Source: Trametopsis cervina (Eukaryota; Basidiomycota; Agaricomycetes; Polyporales; Irpicaceae). From it: a stretch of DNA of 45,053 nucleotides. The notes under the pieces were generated by a model that worked only from the letters and a program-made list of their open reading frames with translations, searched no databases and was not told the DNA's origin. Every line of letters begins with the position of its first letter. Position 1 is the stretch's first letter. Positions 38,944 to 45,053 of this stretch are shown here, piece after piece. Position numbers and translations under genes: made by a program. The DNA lies in assembly GCA_022385755.1 (NCBI GenBank), contig MU278383.1:1-45053 (forward strand). Reading direction: 5' to 3'.

Positions 38944-39282
38944 TTAGCATTGCTTATATTTCCTTCGATGTCTTGCCCTATAATATTCCGCCTCAGCACC
39001 GGTACCCTGAATACTCTGATCAATGTAAACGAATAAGTAGGATAAAGATGTCGCTAACAATACAGAAGATCCTTCTAGCGTTTTCTACAATACAGCAAGT
39101 AGCCCTAACATGCTCACATAGTGGTGCAGGATGAAATGGTATGATGATAATATAATTGTCATGTCTTGAGAGCATAATGGTCAAGCTTGCTTAGAATTTC
39201 GTTCTGCTCATCTCGTGATTTCCGTGCGCTTCACATGGACATCTCATTCAGCATAGAACGAGTATGAGCGACGTGAAAGGAC
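38944..39282. other. convergent 3' intergenic region NOC2/ERCC6L2-like
   Basis: 339 bp between stop codons; AT-rich, no open frame of note. It presumably contains both poly(A) regions. Confidence 0.5.
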
Positions 39283-42200
39283 CTACAATTCTTGCGCGAA
39301 GTTGGAGAGATGATCCACAGTCTCTATAATGCCCAGGTCGAGAAGAGCTTTCTGTCGAGCGTGTAACCTCCAATCCAGATGAGTACATGGTCGCTCATCG
39401 ATAAGGCAAAACATTACTTTTGTGCTGGGGTCGGGGCGGGCTTGTGGTGCGCTCTTCTTGGAGGCCACGTCTTCTTGCGAACTAAACCAGCCTTCCCTCT
39501 ACTTCGAGATGCGTTCGTTGTGTCTTGAGCCTTCTTCTTTTCCTACAGGACGTCAGTATTTTAAAGCCTACCATGAACAACTCGCGCGTACCTCAACAAT
39601 AATGTGTTTCATTTTTTGACGTTGAATGACATTCTCTGCAATTAAGTCTTCATTCCGATGAATGTATTGAACACCAATATCTTTCAGTGTTTTCTGGATT
39701 CTGTCCTCATCCTGCGTCTTCGGCGTCACTGGCGCACGTTAAGGCTAAATTGCCCTTCTGCATTGTTAATTCCACTTACCAACGTCATCGAATAGCAACG
39801 CGCCCAGTCCAGTGAGATCGCCCTATTGAAACGTTTGAGTCATATGTATATACCAGATGGGGCCCGTGCTCACATGATCCTTTTTTGCCTTACTCTCTGC
39901 TTCGTAGACCCATTTCGTGGTTTCCGGTTTGTAGTCGGGTTTGATGTTTGCTAAGGCCCAATCAAGGTCGGACATCGTCGCTTTCTCAATCTACACATTT
40001 AACAAAAAATTGCCTCAATCGAGGAAAGATAGAGGAGGCCCGTAGATGTTCTCACCGCCATCTTTGTCGCCAAAGTCTCCTCATGAAGTTTGAAAATATT
40101 CTTGATGCCAAACAGCTCTCCCTGTTTCATTTTATCACCTTGAACACCTTCAAAGTACCGCGTCTGCATGCTATCGGTGTATCCGATAGCCATTTGCTGT
40201 TGCTTGTAGACTTGACGTGCATAGATCAGTTCCTCTACAGAGCCTGCTGCGAGCAAACGATACACTGATACATTGCGCGTTTGTCCAAATCTGTACGCCC
40301 TATCCATAGCTTGTAGGTCATGGGCAGGATCTAATAAAAATGAATACTGCCCAAGTGCAAACATCGAATGCGGAACATACTCCAGTTTGGATCTAGAAAT
40401 CTGGTTAGAAGAATGCATACCCAGAACCTGCTTGGCTACTGACCAAAGATTACAACCTTGTTTGCACCCGTCAAGTTGAGGCCTGTACCCCCCGCCAGAG
40501 TCGAGATAAGGAATATGAATACCTCAGGATCCTCATTAAACTTGTCGATCAATGGCATGCCTGCAAACAATGTTACCAAAAAAACGGCGACGCAAATCCT
40601 GTTCACATACGATCACCCTGCTTCACGTTTCCGTCGAGCCGCACATGTTCAAGACCTAGAAAAAAACTATGTAAAGATACTTATGAAGAAGAGAAGGAAG
40701 CGCACCTTGGGACCTGAGGTGAAAGTCGAGCATGTCAAGCAGTTTGACGGATTTTGTGAAGATAAGCACTTTGTTGCTCAGATCTGCACGCCACTCCTTC
40801 AACAGCGATTCAAGAACCTTATTGGGGAAACATGATTTAATAAATTCCCACCAAAGAAATCTAGCAACTGACCATCCACTTGCCGCAATATTGAGGCAAA
40901 AGCATTGCAGTTCCGAACTTTGGCATTGATCTCTGTGGAAAGATTTCTTCTGCAAGTTGCCTATTGCGAATCACCTAAAGTCGCAGTTCAGAATAGATAC
41001 AGATAGCTGTACGCAATATTGGATTACCTGATCGGATGTGTCGGACGGAGCTAGTCACGGATATACTCGTAAGCTGGGTAATTCGCAGGGTAGAGCCACG
41101 TGAACTTCACCTGGAAGAATCAACGCTAGGTGGTTTGATATCTTGATCAATGCAGACATATATTTGAATAGATCTCCTTGGTCGGATTTGTGGCAACAGC
41201 TCTTACGGCTATTGAGTGTGGAATAAGCAAAGAAATAAGGTAAGTTTGGTAGTCGTAAAACGCACAGCTTCTTCGATCCACAGTCACACGGCTCATCTTT
41301 GCGAATTAAGTTTCGGACGGCCTTGGTGTTCAATACTCGCTTGTATACCTCGATCTGCGTTGGGGTGAGAGGGCAGAAGACTACTTCGTCGCTTTTCTCC
41401 GGTAGCTACCAATAAAATGAGCTTCAATAGAAGCACAGACAGCCAACGATTACCTGGTCTTTTATAAGTTCCTTCGTTCTGCGAAGGTGTACAACAGTAA
41501 GTCTCGGCAGATGACACGAGCCAGAAGTTATCACCTCCTCAAGAAAAACTTGGGCAGAACAATATCTCGTAGTATGCGAGCTATTTCCTATGGACAGTGC
41601 ATCGGCAATGAGGCGAATAAAAGTCAAGCAATGACACTTACATATGCGTCACTAAGTTCTTTTCCAGTCGCACTTTTACTCTGTCCTCTGAGTAAGGGCT
41701 TGGAGACGTAACTCTCCCATTCTTTCTTCGTACCGACGCTTCCTGGATTTGACCAGTTCAAAATGGTCCATAGCTCAGAAAATGAGTTCTGAATAGCTGC
41801 GGATTACCATAAAGTCTGCCCAGCAATTCATAAAATAAGCCGTAGTTACCTGTGCCAGTCAGCCCGAATCGAACCTCACAATGGAAGTCATTGAATGCGT
41901 CAGTGAGCTTCGAGTGGGGGTTTTTTACTCGATGGACTTCGTCAACTATGATGCACGACCATGCGAGGTTATCCAGAAGAGCAATATCTCTGCGAGCCAG
42001 GTCGAATGTTGTGATCACTACCAGTACTTGAGTCCCTACACCAACTTAGCAAAATAGAACAAACAGCTACTTACCAACATCCAGGCGTCCATACTTAAAG
42101 TCTTTCAAAACTTCAGATCTGTCCTCCTTCCCAGTGCCATATACCCCTACTTCAAAATAGCCCCACTGACATAATGCGCGATGAACATTCCTCAAAAATC

Positions 42201-43920
42201 CAGAAATCTGCGACTCACTTTCTCAAACTCTCGCTCCCAATTTGGTACAACGCTACTTGGGGCAATAACGAGGCATGTAGGCCAAGTGGCGTTTGCTGTC
42301 GGGAGGGAGCGTCGCCGTTTCCAATCCTCTCCGTCCTGGAGTCGGGACACATGATCGTGTCTGCGGTTCGCATCCCTGTTGTCCCCGAACTTACGCATGA
42401 TGGCCGAAAGAAACGAGATGACCTGAATTGTTTTCCCTACACCAATACAAGGGGTTAATAATGCTGTACACCTTGTCAGGGGTTGTTACAAACCCTTGAA
42501 AGACTATTAGCTTAGGAGGGAAGGCGATATGAGGTTGGACTCACCAGTCCCATGTCGTCTCCCAATAGTCCACCATGACTATTTTTGAAGCGGTCCCAGA
42601 GAAATCTCACACCATCTCTTTGATAGTCCCTCAAAAATGTGTTGATGCTTCCTGGTACTTGTACTTTCTTCCGTGGTGTCAATGTCATGCCATCATCAAG
42701 TACAAACGGGCCAAGGACAGGCTGGTCTTCTTTCCTCTCGATTTCGGGTCGTGGTTTGAGGTTCTATCTGCAAATTTAGAGAGAAATAAGTGCGCAAGAG
42801 AGATGAATGACACACCATCTGTGGGAGCTCGGCGTCGGTTTCAGGCTCTGTCTCTGACTGCACGTGTTCGCTCTCCGGTTCCGTCACACTTCCTTCTGTC
42901 TCTGGCTCCGTCACACTGGCATCCGTCTCTATTTTAGGGGGAGACGTCCCGGACTTAGCAACCTCGTTATTTTCTTCCACCTTCATCTTCTTTGCTGGAG
43001 GTGACTGTCCTTCAGCGGATTTACGTTTGGAAGAGCGGTTGGGCGGGTGATCTCGCCTATACGGATAACCGAGTTTGCGAGGTTTTGGTAGGATATCCCC
43101 GTCGCTATCCTCGCTTTCAAATCCTGAAGCGAATGTCAGCTATATTTCCAGAGCGTAGCCACATCGGTGCCGACCTTTGCTGATATTTCTGCGTGCCGCA
43201 CTCAACCCTACACTCACCCGCAGTATCTTGCTGCTGTCCGTGACCTGACTACTGTCAGAAATCTCCTTCCGGGTATTCATCCCAGAGCCAAGGCTGACTG
43301 CAGGCCAATCTCTGTCGCTCTCATCATCAGCGTGTGAGCCACTGGTATCCTCTTCTAAGTCCCCTTCTTCTTGCATTTCGTCGTCAGACGCTAGCTTCAT
43401 GCTAAGACCAGCTAGCGTTCAACATTTAATACTATGAAGGCTATACAGATGACATTGAGACTGTACCAAAATACTGGGCAAACGGAGTATGAGTTCGGGG
43501 TACGCGAGGCTTATCTCTCCCTAATGCAAAGAGTTATACGTCAACGAGGTCAAATTATGTGTTGCCACAAACGTGTAATATGGATTGCAGCGCCGGCGCT
43601 CTTGTTGGACCTGCCGACATGTTCAGCACTTTCTTCAGCCGGAGGTTGAGGTATCGAACGCAATTTTCTGCCCTTCTTTCTTGGCGGAGTCGGCGCAAAT
43701 GCAGCACTATCAAAGAGCGGGTCATTGTCACTTTCTGTCATAATCATTAATATAATATTGAGTTTGTCGAGCATGGCCAATACCTAGTGGCTCCGGGTTG
43801 GGTAAAAGCTCGTAAGCCTCTATTCAAGTAGTTGAGTGCTGTTCGAAGTCTAGCACTGTGCAAATACATACTCGTCTCTTCTACGGTGTGTCTTCCGAGT
43901 CTTTTCAAAAGCCGCGACAT
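39283..43920 (-). CDS. ERCC6L2/RAD26-like Snf2-family DNA-dependent ATPase
   Basis: Snf2 ATPase close to ERCC6L2 (a CSB/Rad26 relative in DNA repair and end joining). Exons from the ATPase start: 42816-43123, 42545-42763, 42494, 42219-42436, 42075-42165, 41850-42026, 41642-41796, 41535-41587, 41454-41478, 41266-41405, 41111-41208, 41028-41050, 40873-40974, 40706-40817, 40611-40655, 40444-40560, 40381-40392, 40056-40330, 39874-39990, 39780-39822, 39592-39728, 39418-39542, 39283-39367. Upstream: 43872-43920, 43784-43819, one from 43734, and an acidic exon around 43210-43390 whose joins are uncertain. Motifs: Walker A DDMGLGKTIQ, Walker [10 protein letters not shown] (DEVH), [17 protein letters not shown], a Cys cluster [41 protein letters not shown], and motif [28 protein letters not shown] and RYFEGVQGD are ERCC6L2 signatures. 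The N-terminus is acidic and basic, likely disordered. Confidence 0.88.
40381..40392 (-). other. 12-nt microexon of ERCC6L2-like gene
   Basis: AT-CCA-AAC-TGG-A between introns 40393-40443 (51 nt) and 40331-40380 (50 nt). It completes [19 protein letters not shown], a conserved Snf2 block. Confidence 0.8.
42494..42494 (-). other. proposed 1-nt exon inside Walker A
   Basis: The single G sits between introns 42495-42544 (50 nt, GTGAGT...CAAG) and 42437-42493 (57 nt, GTTTGT...TAG). CTG + G + GG-AAA-ACA reads L-G-K-T. Without this base the join is out of frame; retaining more of the interval meets TAA. Confidence 0.65.
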
Positions 43921-44567
43921 GGCCAGGTATTGCGTTCATGTGGTTTAGTTGAAGTTGAAAGGTCGGTTAAGCGCACATAGCCATCCTTAACTGCCCCTTT
44001 CGGTTCGATCAATCTCTGACGCAAGCCATCAAAGATCAGTGCAAAACAACGTCTTGTTCACCTGGTTAGCATGCCGATCTGAAATCCGCGTAGAGTTATG
44101 TATGATACCGGATTCCCAATCCCTCTCATGCAGTGCATATTGCACTAGCCTTTGAGGGGGCCAAGAACACGCCCATTATTCTAATACTATGGTGCATCTT
44201 ACTTAGACGCCACTACTTTTGAACAACGAACCTGGCGCCTCAGATAGCATAGCACACGGCGAGATATCTTGTATGATAGAAGCACTTGATGTATACTTAC
44301 ATATGACAAGAGGAATAATCGATTACTTCAAAATTAAAAAATTATAACTCTTCGATTTTGCCACCTGCCATATATGGAAATAGGGATTACCGGATATAGA
44401 AGGTGTATTATGTCATACATCTAAAGCGCTGGCCACCTGCTCAGGAATGCGGCGGTGTGAAGCATAGCGGCGGGAACTGAACAATTTAACCTTAGACTGA
44501 GCATCCTTCACGTCAAGCCCTTCTTTGTATGCATCAACAAATCTCCACGCTCGATGTTCCCACTTCC
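43921..44567. other. intergenic, upstream of ERCC6L2-like gene
   Basis: About 650 bp of AT-rich sequence between the gene start and the LTR at 44568; includes its promoter. No gene or repeat recognised. Confidence 0.5.
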
Positions 44568-45053
44568 TGTCATGGTTATACGTGTAGCGCCCAATTTATT
44601 CGATTTCTTTTCTTTTATTTTGGCGCGTCCTACACGTCTTCGCAATCACGTGACTCGTCAACACGGTCTTATGACCTGCACGATCACATGACAAACACAT
44701 GCACGCGCACTCGCGCTCCTCGCTCGGCCCGGACTGATAGTGACATCACCGGCCCTGCAACTCCGCACGGCCTCCGGATCCCTCCGGAACCTCAGACTCT
44801 TCCTTTCCCCGACCCATCGGACTCCCGGTCCATCGGTCTATGACTCAGGCTCGGCATTAGTAATTACGCCCGGAGTGGCACCATTTCTATTGTTCCCCTC
44901 GGTCTATTGTCTCCGCTTTCCATTGTTGTCCTACCTTCTATTGTCGCGCCGCACTATTGTCCTATTGTCTCGCTGCCACGCTCTATTGTCTTTATTGTCC
45001 TACCCTAAAGTGGTCCGTGCGCAGCCTCCAGTAGTATAAATACCCGGCCTCCT
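44568..45053 (+). mobile_element. LTR 5' part (U3), continues past window end
   Basis: Begins TGTCATGG and matches the reverse complement of 5056-5328 for about 235 nt, then continues with sequence absent there: CTATTGTC/CTATTGTT words repeated between about 44885 and 45000, and a TATA box. The end is not in the window, so it is unknown whether this is a solo LTR or the 5' LTR of a full element. CTTCC (44563-44567) would be the target duplication to look for on the other side. Confidence 0.8.
45035..45042 (+). promoter_or_regulatory. TATA box of LTR
   Basis: TATAAATA near the window end, in the orientation expected for U3, defines plus-strand transcription of the element. Confidence 0.7.

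Overview
The window looks like a basidiomycete genome, most likely an agaricomycete. Nearly all introns are 46-80 nt GT-AG introns, genes are closely packed and many exons are tiny. The conserved genes are nuclear eukaryotic housekeeping genes with fungal features. The coding assignments rest on my own splicing of the sequence and on recognised family motifs; no database search was run.

Region 1 (about 1-13.8 kb) is a repeat-rich, gene-poor compartment. It opens with a minus-strand Ty1/copia gag-pol fragment (1 to ~2.05 kb). Copy A of a dispersed repeat (~3.34-5.73 kb) follows; it carries a tRNA-like Pol III promoter and was later hit by a short solo LTR (5056-5328, target duplication CCGAA). 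Two damaged basidiomycete multi-copy-type genes (5.74-6.81 and 7.58-9.28 kb) flank a second solo LTR (6903-7455, target duplication CACAC). The compartment ends with a 3.48 kb foldback DNA element (9586-13068) with ~0.93 kb inverted arms and a 9-bp target duplication, as in Mutator-like elements. Copy B of the dispersed repeat lies inside its right arm.

Region 2 (13.8-43.9 kb) is a dense housekeeping block of eight genes: SFT2 (+, Golgi membrane traffic), NUP192/NUP205 (-, inner-ring nucleoporin), an Hsp70/HSPA12-like ATPase (+), ALO1-type D-arabinono-1,4-lactone oxidase (+), UBC7-type E2 (-, ER-associated degradation), RPC2 (-, second-largest Pol III subunit), NOC2 (+, 60S ribosome biogenesis) and an ERCC6L2/RAD26-like Snf2 ATPase (-, DNA repair). 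RPC2 and NOC2 start only 150 bp apart, and a perfect 11-bp inverted repeat sits in that shared promoter, which suits co-regulation of ribosome production. SFT2/NUP192, ALO1/UBC7 and NOC2/ERCC6L2 are convergent pairs.

Region 3 (44.57 kb to the end) is the beginning of a full-length LTR related to the solo LTR at 5056-5328; it carries a TATA box and runs off the window.

The most striking observations concern splicing. The ERCC6L2-like gene needs a single-nucleotide exon (42494) to complete its Walker A motif. RPC2 needs a 7-nt microexon (32611-32617) to restore a conserved motif. Both lie between introns of normal size. NUP192 shows either a one-base frameshift or a 43-nt intron near 15837.
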